DNA of 9,159 nucleotides from Acetobacteraceae bacterium (lineage in GTDB: Bacteria; Pseudomonadota; Alphaproteobacteria; Acetobacterales; Acetobacteraceae), in the NCBI GenBank assembly GCA_025356735.1, contig JANXRT010000256.1, forward strand, positions 1-9,159. Direction: 5' to 3'. A model generated the notes under the pieces. It was given only the letters and a program-made list of their open reading frames with translations. It was not told the DNA's origin and made no database searches. Shown one piece after another: positions 1-7,100 of this stretch. Position 1 is the stretch's first letter. Every line of letters begins with the position of its first letter. A program made the position numbers and the translations under genes.

Positions 1-502
1 CGAGGCCGAGCTCGCCGGCCCGGATCATCAGCCGCTTGGCCTCGTTCGCCGTGGTGCCGAACTTGCGCGAAAGCGGCCATTCGGCGCCCTCGTTCTCGAC
101 CAGCAACCGGCAATAGACCTTCGATCCCGGTGCGTGGGCGGCCAGTTTCGCCAGCTCCTCGGCGCTATCGAACGCGTACATGCCGATGCCGGCGGCAAAG
201 GCGCGCCGGATCGCCGACACCTTCTTGATTGTGTTGCCGAAGCTGATTGCCCGCGGGCTGGCGCCGGCCGCCAGGCACATCTCGATCTCCTCGATGCCTG
301 CGGCATCGAAGCTGCTGTCGAGCTTCACCAGCCGCTCCAGGATAGGGGCGGCCGGGTTCGCCTTGACGGCGTAATAGATCTGGGCCAGCGGCAGCGCATG
401 CGCCAGGGCGCGGAAATTGCGTTCCACGCGGTCGATGTCGAGCACCAGGCACGGCGTGGCCGGCTGACGGTCAGCAAGAAACTGGGCGATTTTCGGGGTC
501 AT
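1..502 (-). CDS. Ornithine/lysine-type fold-III PLP decarboxylase (3'-truncated by window edge)
   Basis: Reading leftwards from the ATG at 502-500 gives 167 residues without a stop before the window ends; family members are usually about 380-400 residues, so only the N-terminal part is here. Residues 42-50 read IYYAVKANP, the signature of the alanine-racemase-like PLP barrel, with K47 as the expected Schiff-base lysine. SFDAAGIEEIEMCLAAGA and ISFGNTIKK further on are typical of the Orn/DAP/Arg decarboxylase group 2 family and closer to ornithine decarboxylase than to LysA. The expected reaction is decarboxylation of ornithine (or lysine) to putrescine (or cadaverine) in the cytoplasm. A GGGAGG Shine-Dalgarno at 517-512 lies 9 nt before the ATG and supports the start. 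The gene is divergent from the methyltransferase. Family assignment is firm; the exact substrate cannot be fixed from this fragment. Confidence 0.9.
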   Translation of the reverse strand, partial: MTPKIAQFLADRQPATPCLVLDIDRVERNFRALAHALPLAQIYYAVKANPAAPILERLVKLDSSFDAAGIEEIEMCLAAGASPRAISFGNTIKKVSAIRRAFAAGIGMYAFDSAEELAKLAAHAPGSKVYCRLLVENEGAEWPLSRKFGTTANEAKRLMIRAGELGL

Positions 503-526
503 CGCACCGGGCCTCCCTCTATGAAA

Positions 527-551
527 CGCTCGCCTGTTGAGGCGACGAGCG
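527..551 (-). promoter_or_regulatory. SD-proximal hairpin in the decarboxylase leader
   Basis: Read on the minus strand, CGCCT-CAAC-AGGCG forms a 5-bp stem. It is extended by CGCT/AGCG across a 3-nt bulge, or alternatively by pairing CGCTCG with CGAGCG. It ends 24 nt before the decarboxylase ATG and is followed by TTTC and then the GGGAGG ribosome binding site. It could act as a weak attenuator or modulate access to the ribosome binding site. The pairing is visible; the function is inference. Confidence 0.4.
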
Positions 552-643
552 TGGATTGACGAAACGGTCGAACGAACCAGCGACCAAGCCAAGTTGCCAG
601 AACGCTTGACGTCGTTGCGTAACCACAGAGGGTCAGAGGCACG

Positions 644-691
644 TGCGTTGCTGCGTGAAGCGAGACATAGGGACAGGTTACCAGCAACGCA
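644..691. repeat. 10-bp inverted repeat in the divergent intergenic region
   Basis: TGCGTTGCTG at 644-653 is matched exactly by its reverse complement CAGCAACGCA at 682-691, with a 28-nt spacer. In the decarboxylase transcript this would form a 10-bp stem; as DNA it could instead be a regulator site between the two divergent genes. Which of these applies cannot be told from sequence alone. Confidence 0.45.
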
Positions 692-795
692 AGAGGAATG
701 GAGTATCCATGCGTAACGCGCGTGGGTCCAAAACGGTCCCTCAAGGTTTTGCGTGCGCCACGCGCCGTTTCGCCTACAACCGGCACCACCGGAAC

Positions 796-800
796 AGGAG
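796..800 (+). promoter_or_regulatory. Ribosome binding site that sets the methyltransferase start
   Basis: AGGAG lies 6 nt before the ATG at 807. The in-frame ATG at 753 has no comparable site, and its extra 18 residues do not look like protein of this family. Confidence 0.75.
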
Positions 801-813
801 AGAGGAATGGAGT
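801..813 (+). repeat. Second copy of a 13-nt direct repeat over the methyltransferase start
   Basis: AGAGGAATGGAGT occurs at 692-704 and again here, 109 bp apart. This copy contains the true ATG. The upstream copy also carries a purine-rich stretch and an ATG (698), but in a frame that does not encode the methyltransferase. Confidence 0.5.
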
Positions 814-2399
814 CGAGACCCGGCTGGCACGACGGCTACGTGACCGACACGGCCTACACCGCCAGCTTCTTCCGGGAGTTCACGCCGTCCTGGCTGGCGT
901 TCGTGGCACTGCTGATCGGCCAGCGGCCGCCCGACCTCACCGGCAGGCTGCGCATCGCCGAGCTCGGCTGCGGCTTCGGCTTCACCGCCACGACCATCGC
1001 CGCGACGATGCCGAACGCCGAAGTCTGGGCCTGCGACTTCAACCCGGTGCATGTCGAGGGCGCGCGCCGGCTGGCGCGCGACGCCGGCCTGACCAATATC
1101 GAGTTCTCCGAGGCGTCGTTCGCCGAGCTGGCGGCGGACGCGTCGCTTGGCCCGACGCAGGCCGACATCATCGTGCTGCACGGCGTCTATAGCTGGATCT
1201 CGGCGGAAAACCGCGGGCATGTGATATCGTTCATCCGAAGCCGGCTGGTGGCGGGCGGCCTGGTCTATGTCAGCTACAACGTCACCACCGGCTGGGCGTC
1301 GATGCTGCCGGTGCGCGAGCTGATGCGCCAGGTCGCCGTCGCCGGGGTCGGGCGCACCGACCAGGTGGTGCCCGAGATGGTCGCCTACCTCGATCGGCTG
1401 GCCGCATCCGGCGCGGTATTCTTCGCCGCCAACCCGACGGTTGAGACCCGGCTGACCGGCCTCAAGTCGCACGATGCCCGCTACGTCGCGCACGAATACC
1501 TCAACGCCGACTGGCACCCGCTGATGTTCGCCGAGGTCGCCGATGAAATGGCCGAGGCCAAGTGCGAGTTCGTCGGCAGTGCCGCGATCACCGACAACAT
1601 GCCCGGCACCTCGGTGCCGGCGGGCCTGTTCGGGCTTTTGCACGAGGCGCGCGACGTGCGGCTGCGCGAAACCCTGCGTGATTTCGGCAGCGGCCAGGGC
1701 TTCCGTCGCGACCTGTTCCGCCGCGGCACCGGCCCGATGTCGGGACCCGAGCACCTGGCGATGCTGGACGACGTCGGGCTGGTCGGCCTCGGCCGGTCGG
1801 CGGAGGCCGAGGTCACCTTCAACTCGGTGCTCGGCAGCATCACCGGCAAGCCGGAAATCTACCGCCCGGTGCTCGAACGCCTCGCCGCCGGCCCGGCGAC
1901 GGTGCGCGAGATACGGGCCATGCCGGTGTTTGCCAACCTGCCGGCGGCGGAGCCGGTCAATGCGGTGGCGCTGCTGGTGGCCGGCGGCTACGCCCATCCG
2001 GTGCTGCCGGGCACCCAGGCCGGCGTGACGCAGGCGCGCAGCCTGAACAACGCGATTGCGCGGAACAACGCGCGCGGTGGCGAGATTGTCCAGCTGGTCT
2101 CGCCGCGCCTCGGCTCGGCGATCGCCGCGGGCCTGGTCGAAACGCTGATCCTCGCCGCTTTGAACGAGGCAAGCGAGGCGCCGGACGACCGCGCGCTGCT
2201 GGAGCATATCCGCGACCTGCTTGCCGCCACCGGGCGAAAACTGCAGCACGAGGGTGCCGCGGTCACCGATCCGGCCGGCATCGAGAACACCATCGCCAAG
2301 GCGGTGGCGGCAGCCCGGCAACGCATCGCGGGCGTTCTCGGCGAGCTCGGGCTGGCTGAGCGGAAGCATGGGGCTCTGCCCCAAACCCCGCCGGGGTAG
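807..2399 (+). CDS. Class I SAM-dependent methyltransferase with methyltransferase regulatory domain
   Basis: The product is 530 residues. The N-terminal half is a Rossmann methyltransferase: motif I ELGCGFG at residues 52-58 binds SAM, WACDFNP with acidic D77 is motif II, and ADIIVLHGVYSWIS is the motif IV region. From about residue 215 the sequence (SHDARYVAHEYLNADWHPLMF and following) matches the predicted methyltransferase regulatory domain family (MethyTransf_Reg) as I know it. A C-terminal helical/winged-looking region, with PVLERLAAGPATVREI and ALLVAGGYAHP, follows. The acceptor is unknown for this family. The protein is predicted soluble and cytoplasmic, with no signal peptide or membrane segment. 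The last 11 residues (KHGALPQTPPG) and the stop codon lie inside a palindromic repeat, so the native C-terminus was probably replaced. The gene converges on hldE and no operon partner is visible. Family is confident; substrate is not assignable. Confidence 0.92.
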   Translation: MESRPGWHDGYVTDTAYTASFFREFTPSWLAFVALLIGQRPPDLTGRLRIAELGCGFGFTATTIAATMPNAEVWACDFNPVHVEGARRLARDAGLTNIEFSEASFAELAADASLGPTQADIIVLHGVYSWISAENRGHVISFIRSRLVAGGLVYVSYNVTTGWASMLPVRELMRQVAVAGVGRTDQVVPEMVAYLDRLAASGAVFFAANPTVETRLTGLKSHDARYVAHEYLNADWHPLMFAEVADEMAEAKCEFVGSAAITDNMPGTSVPAGLFGLLHEARDVRLRETLRDFGSGQGFRRDLFRRGTGPMSGPEHLAMLDDVGLVGLGRSAEAEVTFNSVLGSITGKPEIYRPVLERLAAGPATVREIRAMPVFANLPAAEPVNAVALLVAGGYAHPVLPGTQAGVTQARSLNNAIARNNARGGEIVQLVSPRLGSAIAAGLVETLILAALNEASEAPDDRALLEHIRDLLAATGRKLQHEGAAVTDPAGIENTIAKAVAAARQRIAGVLGELGLAERKHGALPQTPPG

Positions 2400-2478
2400 C
2401 GCCCCGGGGCACATCCGAAAGTGAAGGGTTTCAAAAGGGCTACGGCCCTTTTGCGGGTTTGGGCAGAGCCCAAGCTTT
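2363..2478. repeat. Palindromic dispersed-type repeat element, about 116 bp
   Basis: The left arm (about 2363-2391, core GGGCTCTGCCCCAAACCCC) and the right arm (2453-2478, core GGGTTTGGGCAGAGCCC) are reverse complements of one another apart from single-base indels. Between them are the perfect palindrome GCCCCGGGGC (2401-2410) and a strong hairpin at 2432-2453. The pattern of GGGCTCTGCCC arms with an inner AAGGGC...GCCCTT stem resembles small palindromic intergenic repeats that I recall from Acetobacteraceae and related genomes. The symmetry is visible; membership of a dispersed family is inference. The element overlaps the 3' end of the methyltransferase gene. Confidence 0.65.
2432..2453. 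terminator. Bidirectional terminator-like hairpin between convergent genes
   Basis: CAAAAGGGC - TACG - GCCCTTTTG is a perfect 9-bp stem with a four-base loop. On the plus strand the loop is the exceptionally stable C(UACG)G type. The stem has A4 on one side and T4 on the other, so it can present a U-run to transcripts from either direction. It sits 32 nt after the methyltransferase stop and 44 nt after the hldE stop. The U-run is short, so termination efficiency is uncertain. Confidence 0.6.
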
Positions 2479-2497
2479 CTGCCTGCGGCGCTTGATT

Positions 2498-4009
2498 TTA
2501 TGCCAAATTCGCCGTCATGCGGCGGATTGTGTTGCTGGTGCTGTGGCCCGCCTCGATATCCACAAGCACCGCCTGTCCACCCCAGCCCTGCACCAGCTCG
2601 GCACCCACGACCTGCTCGATCGTGTAGTCGGCGCCCTTGACCAGCACGTCCGGGTGCAGCGCATCTATCATTTCAAGAGGGGTGTCTTCGTCGAACAGCA
2701 CCACCAGATCGACCGAGGCCATTGAAGCCATCACCGTAGCGCGCGCGGTTTCGTTCTGCACCGGGCGGCTTTCCCCCTTCAGCCGGCGCACCGACGCATC
2801 GCTGTTGAGGCCGACCACCAGCCGGTCGCAGGCGGCGCGCGCCTGCGCCAGCAGCCGCACGTGGCCGGGATGGATCAGGTCGAAGCAGCCATTGGTGAAG
2901 CCGACGCGCAGCCCGGCCCTTCGCCAGGCATTTGTCTGCACCACCGCCGCCGGCAATTCACAGATTTTCCGGTCGGTGGCGACGACCTCGCGCAGGTGCA
3001 GCGCGTCGGAGAGCTCTTCCCGCGAGACGGTGGCGGTGCCCGGCTTGGCGACCGACAGCCCGGCGGTGAGGTTGGCCAGCATCGCCGCCTCGACCAGGGT
3101 GCCGCCGGCCGCCAGGGCCAAAGCGAGGGACGCCACCAGCGTGTCGCCAGCGCCCGACACGTCGGCGACCTCGCGTGCGCGGGTCGGGACATGCAGGGTG
3201 GGCAAGCCTTGCCGCACCAGGGAAAGCCCCTTCACCGACCGCGTCACCAGCACCGCCGATCCGCCGGTCGCGGCGAGTGCTGCTTGGCCCGCGCGTTCGG
3301 CACCGGCATCGTCGGCGGCATCGATCCGGGTCGCCTGGGATACTTCCGCCTCGTTTGGGGTCAGGATGTCGGCGCCGGCATAGGCCGAGAAATCGAGGCG
3401 CTTGGGATCGGCGACGACCCGCTTTGCGCGCGTCCGGCACAGCAGCAGCACCTGTTTCAGGACCGCGTCGCACAGCACGCCCTTGGCATAGTCCGACAGC
3501 ACGACGATTTCGGCCCGGTCGAGGCAGGCGGCGAACTGGCCGATCACCGCCGATGCGTCGGCGTCGGCAAGGGGAAACGATGTTTCCTCGTCAAGCCTCA
3601 GCAGCTGGTGCGATCCGACCATGAACCGGGTTTTCGCGGTCGTGGCGCGGCCGGCGGCCTGGACCAGCATCGGACGGACATGCGGCGTCACGGCGAGCAG
3701 GTTACGAAGTTCCGATCCGGCGGCGTCGTCGCCGGTGACGCCGACCAGGATGGCCTCGCCGCCCAGGCTGGCGATGTTGACCGCGACGTTGGCGGCACCG
3801 CCCAACGTCGTGCGGCGGCTGACCGGCCGCAGCACCGGGATCGGGGCTTCCGGCGACAGCCGGCCGGCGGTTCCGACCACGTAGCGGTCAAGGATAAGGT
3901 CGCCCAGCACCAGCACCCGTGCGCCGGCCAGCCGCCGAACCAGGGCGGCAAGGTTCGCGTCCGCCGGTGCGGGTCCTTCAACGCCGCCGAGCGGGGTGGC
4001 ATCGTTCAC
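2498..4009 (-). CDS. hldE: HldE: bifunctional D-beta-D-heptose 7-phosphate kinase / D-beta-D-heptose 1-phosphate adenylyltransferase
   Basis: The product has 503 residues from the GTG at 4009-4007. The N-terminal PfkB (ribokinase-fold) kinase has GGAANVAVNIASLGG near residue 70 and the catalytic DVSGAGDT near 283-290. The C-terminal nucleotidyltransferase has FTNGCFDLIHPGH with the HxGH motif at about 380-383, then LKGESRPVQ, VLVKGADY and GHSTSNTI. Both halves are complete. It phosphorylates heptose-7-P at C1 and then adenylylates heptose-1-P to ADP-heptose for lipopolysaccharide core, in the cytoplasm. The start is odd: a 17-bp tandem duplication moves the ATG with the good Shine-Dalgarno (4026) out of frame and leaves GTG at 4009 as the in-frame start, with no SD of its own. 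An in-frame GTG at 4117 is possible but adds 36 residues unlike the family. It is divergent from a GT2-GT9 glycosyltransferase that probably uses its product. Confidence 0.95.
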   Translation of the reverse strand: MNDATPLGGVEGPAPADANLAALVRRLAGARVLVLGDLILDRYVVGTAGRLSPEAPIPVLRPVSRRTTLGGAANVAVNIASLGGEAILVGVTGDDAAGSELRNLLAVTPHVRPMLVQAAGRATTAKTRFMVGSHQLLRLDEETSFPLADADASAVIGQFAACLDRAEIVVLSDYAKGVLCDAVLKQVLLLCRTRAKRVVADPKRLDFSAYAGADILTPNEAEVSQATRIDAADDAGAERAGQAALAATGGSAVLVTRSVKGLSLVRQGLPTLHVPTRAREVADVSGAGDTLVASLALALAAGGTLVEAAMLANLTAGLSVAKPGTATVSREELSDALHLREVVATDRKICELPAAVVQTNAWRRAGLRVGFTNGCFDLIHPGHVRLLAQARAACDRLVVGLNSDASVRRLKGESRPVQNETARATVMASMASVDLVVLFDEDTPLEMIDALHPDVLVKGADYTIEQVVGAELVQGWGGQAVLVDIEAGHSTSNTIRRMTANLA

Positions 4010-4025
4010 GGGGTGGCATCGTTCA
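3992..4025. repeat. hldE: Exact 17-bp tandem duplication across the hldE start
   Basis: The unit cggggtggcatcgttca is present at 3992-4008 and again, without gap or mismatch, at 4009-4025. Seventeen is not a multiple of three, so the extra copy shifts the reading frame between the upstream ATG and the hldE body. Confidence 0.95.
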
Positions 4026-4026
4026 T
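4006..4026 (-). CDS. Six-codon leader ORF (MNDATP) overlapping the hldE start
   Basis: ATG at 4026-4024 is followed by five codons and TGA at 4008-4006. The TGA overlaps the hldE GTG as GTGA, the classic geometry for termination-reinitiation. An AGGA Shine-Dalgarno at 4037-4034 lies 7 nt before this ATG. It is probably the original hldE initiation site stranded by the 17-bp duplication, because its peptide repeats the HldE N-terminus after the initiator. Translation is inferred, not shown. Confidence 0.5.
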   Translation of the reverse strand: MNDATP

Positions 4027-4033
4027 CGAGGCA

Positions 4034-4037
4034 TCCT
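4034..4037 (-). promoter_or_regulatory. Ribosome binding site for the hldE leader ATG
   Basis: On the minus strand AGGA is spaced 7 nt from the ATG at 4026. It is the only good SD in the hldE upstream region and is set for the out-of-frame ATG, not for the GTG at 4009. Confidence 0.55.
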
Positions 4038-4064
4038 GTGCTGCCGCGCGGCGCTCGAAGGAGG

Positions 4065-4092
4065 CCGACATTTCGGATTTCTACCGTATAGT
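4065..4092 (+). promoter_or_regulatory. Candidate sigma70-type promoter for the glycosyltransferase
   Basis: CCGACA at 4065-4070, a 16-nt spacer and TATAGT at 4087-4092 match the -35 (4 of 6) and -10 (5 of 6) consensus. This would give a 5' leader of about 80 nt before the ATG at 4177. On the opposite strand the same bases read TATACG, a weaker -10-like element for hldE, but without a convincing -35. Confidence 0.4.
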
Positions 4093-4133
4093 CTTTCAAC
4101 GCGGTTGTCCCGGTCACGAGGTTTTCCCTGTCA

Positions 4134-4145
4134 AACAGGCCTGTT
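4134..4145. promoter_or_regulatory. 12-bp perfect palindrome upstream of the glycosyltransferase
   Basis: AACAGGCCTGTT is a perfect palindrome centred 37 nt before the ATG at 4177, downstream of the candidate promoter. It could be an operator or a small leader hairpin (CCTGT at 4126-4130 can also pair with ACAGG). No known regulator is recognised. Confidence 0.3.
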
Positions 4146-4176
4146 CCTGAACCGAGATCCCGGGGGCGTCGTTTCG

Positions 4177-7100
4177 ATGCGCATCGAGCTTAATCCGGAG
4201 GTTGCGGGCGGCGCCACCGGCGGGCGGCAGGACCGGCTGATCCGCGGCCGCGTCGTGACCGGCCCGGCCGTGGCCAGCGTGACGCTGATTTTCCGCGAGG
4301 AGGTTGTGAGCCACATCGTCTATCCCGATCCCGGCCCAGACCCAGGTGATGCCCCAGGTGACGTCAAGGAGTTTCATTTCGACCTGAGCTTCCGCCGCGC
4401 GGCCGGCTCCGGCGATGTCGGGTTCGCGATCGAAGTCCAGGATCGGGTCGGCGCCCGCCATCGCGAAACGTTTCGCCTCGCCCTTGCGGCGGACGACGAC
4501 GAAACCGGCCGTATCGTGAGCGGACCGGTCGGCGATCCGACCAGCCTCGCCACCATGACCGCACCGGTCTTTCTCTATGTCGAACGCGCCGAAAGGGGTG
4601 GAGTGCTCGAGATCGAGGGTTGGGCGGCCTGTCTCGAAGGTTCGGTTGCCGTTCAGATCCTGGTTGCCGGCCGGCCGGCCGGCGTGGCCACGCTGACCGA
4701 TCACCGTCCGCAGATCGCGGGGGCATTTCCGGCCTATCCCGCCCACGCCATTCGAGGGTTCAGCTGGTCCGGCGTCGTCGGCGAAAGCGCCGGCATCTCG
4801 GTGAAGGCGGTGGGCGAAGATGGCTGTTCCCACGAAATCCAGGTGCCTGCGATCCGGCCGTCATCGTTGGATGGCGAGCCGGAGAGCTCGGCGGCGGAGG
4901 CCTTCACCTTCCACCTGGACGCTCCGACATTGACGCGCGGCGTCGCCCGATGCCGCGGGCTCGATCGGCTGACCATCCGGGGCTGGGTCATCGGTCCCGC
5001 AGCGATTGCCGCGATCGATGCTCGGATGAACGGAAAGACACTTGGCGCCGCTTACCATGGCCTGGTCCGCCAGGATGTGGCGGCGGCCTTCCCGGGGCAG
5101 GCCGGCGCCCTGCATGGCGGCTTCGCCTTCCACTGCCCACCGCACGCGTTGACCCCGGGCATCCATGCCGTCGAGCTTGTCGTCGTCACCGATTGCGGCC
5201 GATCGCATGTCATCGGCTTCACCCTGAAGGTCGAGCCGTCTGGCATAGCGCTTCCCCACGCGACCATCCGCCTTCGCATGTCCCTGGCCGAGGCGGATAC
5301 CGGTTGCGCCATCGTCGCCGCACTGGACCGTGCGGCGATGGGCCGCACGGCGAGTTTCCGCCTCGTGCTCCGCCATCCCGGTGCGTTGGATGCCTCCAGG
5401 CTGCGCGCGACCTTGCACTCGTTGCGCGGCCAGGTGCACGGCGACTGGCGTCTTCGCATCGCCGCCGACAGCGCCACGATCGGCAAGATCGCGGCGCTGA
5501 TCGCGGCCACCGAGGCCGACATCGCCGCCCGGATCGATCTCGATACCCCGCATGACGTGGAAGAACATCCGGCGGCGTCTCTGGTCGGCATCCTGCGGCC
5601 GGGCGATAGGCTGGGCTGCGACGCGCTGCTCGAAATCGCGCTGACGGCGGGGAAGTACCGCAAGGCCGATTTCTTCTATGCCGATGACCCGCGGTGCAGC
5701 CCGGCGAGCGGCGCACGCGAACCGTTCTTCAAGCCGGACTGGTCACCCGACCTGCTGCTCTCGACCAACTATATCGGGCGCGCGTGGTTCGCCTCCGCTT
5801 GCCTGCTCACCCGCGCCGGCATCACCGCCCGCGATCTGGAGCAAGCCGGCGACTACGATCTGGTGCTGCGCGCCACCGAGCAGGCAGCCGGCATCCGCCA
5901 TGTCCAGAAGCTGCTCTGGCTGAGCGCGGACGAGGATGACAGCCCCAAGTCGCAACGCGCGGCCCTGGCCGCCACCGTCGCGCGCCGCGGCATCGATGGA
6001 AAGATCCTCGCCGGCCTGGCCCAGGGAACATGGCGCCTGCAACGCCCGACAACGACCGCCGGCCGCGTCTCCATCATCATCCCGACCGCCGGCACTGCCG
6101 GCCATGTCCGCGCCTGCATCGACAGCCTGCGCGCGCTCACCGCATTCAAGAATTTCGAGATCGTGGTCATCGACAACGTCCCAGCCAACGACCGGCCATG
6201 CCGGCAATACGTCGCCCAGGCGGCCGATCGGGTGATCAGAGAAACAGGCGCGTTCAACTGGTCGCGCTTCAACAACGCGGCGGCGGCGACCTGCACCGGC
6301 GAGTTCCTGCTGTTCCTCAACGACGACACCGAGATCGTCGAATCCGGCTGGCTGGATGCGCTGATCGAGCACGCGCAGCGACCCGAGGTCGGCGCGGTCG
6401 GCGCGCGGTTGCTCTATCCGAACCGCACGGTCCAGCATGCCGGCATGTTCCTGTCGCGGCCCGGCATCGCCCGCCACGCCTTCCGCCATTTGGCGGAGGA
6501 CGAGCCGGGCTATTTCGGCCTGGCGCAGACCCAGCGCAACGTGATCGCGGTGACCGGCGCCTGCCTGCTGGTGCGGCGGGAGCTGTTCGAACGGCTGGCG
6601 GGGTTCGACGAGGCCCACGCGGTCGTCGCCGGCGACCTAGATTTCTGCCTGCGGGTCCACGCCGCCGGGCTGCTGACGGTCCTCACCCCGTATTCGACGC
6701 TGGTCCACCATGAGTCCGCCAGCCGGCGCCGGCTGGCGGAGCAATTCGACGCCGGCCGGTTCGAACGGCGCTGGGGCACCCTGTTCAGCGCCGGCGACCC
6801 GTATTTCAGCCCGCATCTCGACCGCCACGCCGACGACTACGCGCCGGACGACGAGCCGGTGATTTCGAAGTATGCCGCCCACCCGCTGTTCCGCCGCGAT
6901 CAGGTGAAGAAAATACTCGTGGTCAAGCTCGACCACATCGGTGATTTCATCACCGCCATCCCGGCGATCGCGCGCCTGCGCCTGGTGTTCCCGACCGCCA
7001 GCCTCTGCCTGCTGGCAGGCCCGGCGGTCGGCGCCCTGATCGACGCCACCCCCGAAATCGACGAATTCATTCCGTTCGAGTTCTTCCATGCCCGGTCCGG

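Larger units (their letters stand above)
503..806. other. Divergent intergenic region, 304 bp
   Basis: This gene-free stretch separates the decarboxylase (-) from the methyltransferase (+). It holds the SD-proximal hairpin at 527-551, the 10-bp inverted repeat at 644-691, and two very short minus-strand uORFs: 710-678 (MDTPFLLRCW) and 668-633 (MSRFTQQRTCL), neither with a convincing Shine-Dalgarno. A 13-nt direct repeat covers the methyltransferase ribosome-binding region. The best minus-strand promoter guess is TTGGAC, an 18-nt spacer and GATACT at 707-702, which is weak. I see no convincing plus-strand promoter. Confidence 0.6.

Noticed and set aside
134..559. 141-residue plus-strand frame opposite the decarboxylase
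   Set aside because: The minus strand carries the unmistakable YYAVKANP PLP-lysine motif; this is a shadow.
606..634. TTGACG as a -35 box for the methyltransferase
   Set aside because: No acceptable -10 hexamer at 15-19 nt downstream.
753..806. 18-residue extension of the methyltransferase to ATG 753
   Set aside because: ATG 807 has AGGAG at ideal spacing; the extension has no SD.
774..2414. 546-residue open frame on the minus strand opposite the methyltransferase
   Set aside because: Arg/His/Gly/Ala-rich composition without motifs; antisense shadow of a gene with clear SAM motifs, as expected at this GC content.
4010..4117. 36-residue N-terminal extension of HldE to GTG 4117
   Set aside because: No SD, crosses the promoter-like region and the stranded SD-ATG, and is not needed by the family; the 17-bp duplication explains why the frame stays open.
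2861..4150. 429-residue plus-strand frame opposite hldE
   Set aside because: Low-complexity Gly/Gln/Arg/His composition; hldE on the other strand has complete kinase and adenylyltransferase motifs.
3919..4176. 86-residue upstream extension of the glycosyltransferase to ATG 3919
   Set aside because: Lies within the hldE coding region on the other strand and crosses the candidate promoter; Arg-rich and not family-like.
4666..4684. GGCC-rich run in the glycosyltransferase gene
   Set aside because: Encodes an Ala-Gly-Arg-Pro-Ala-Gly turn in frame; ordinary for high-GC coding sequence.
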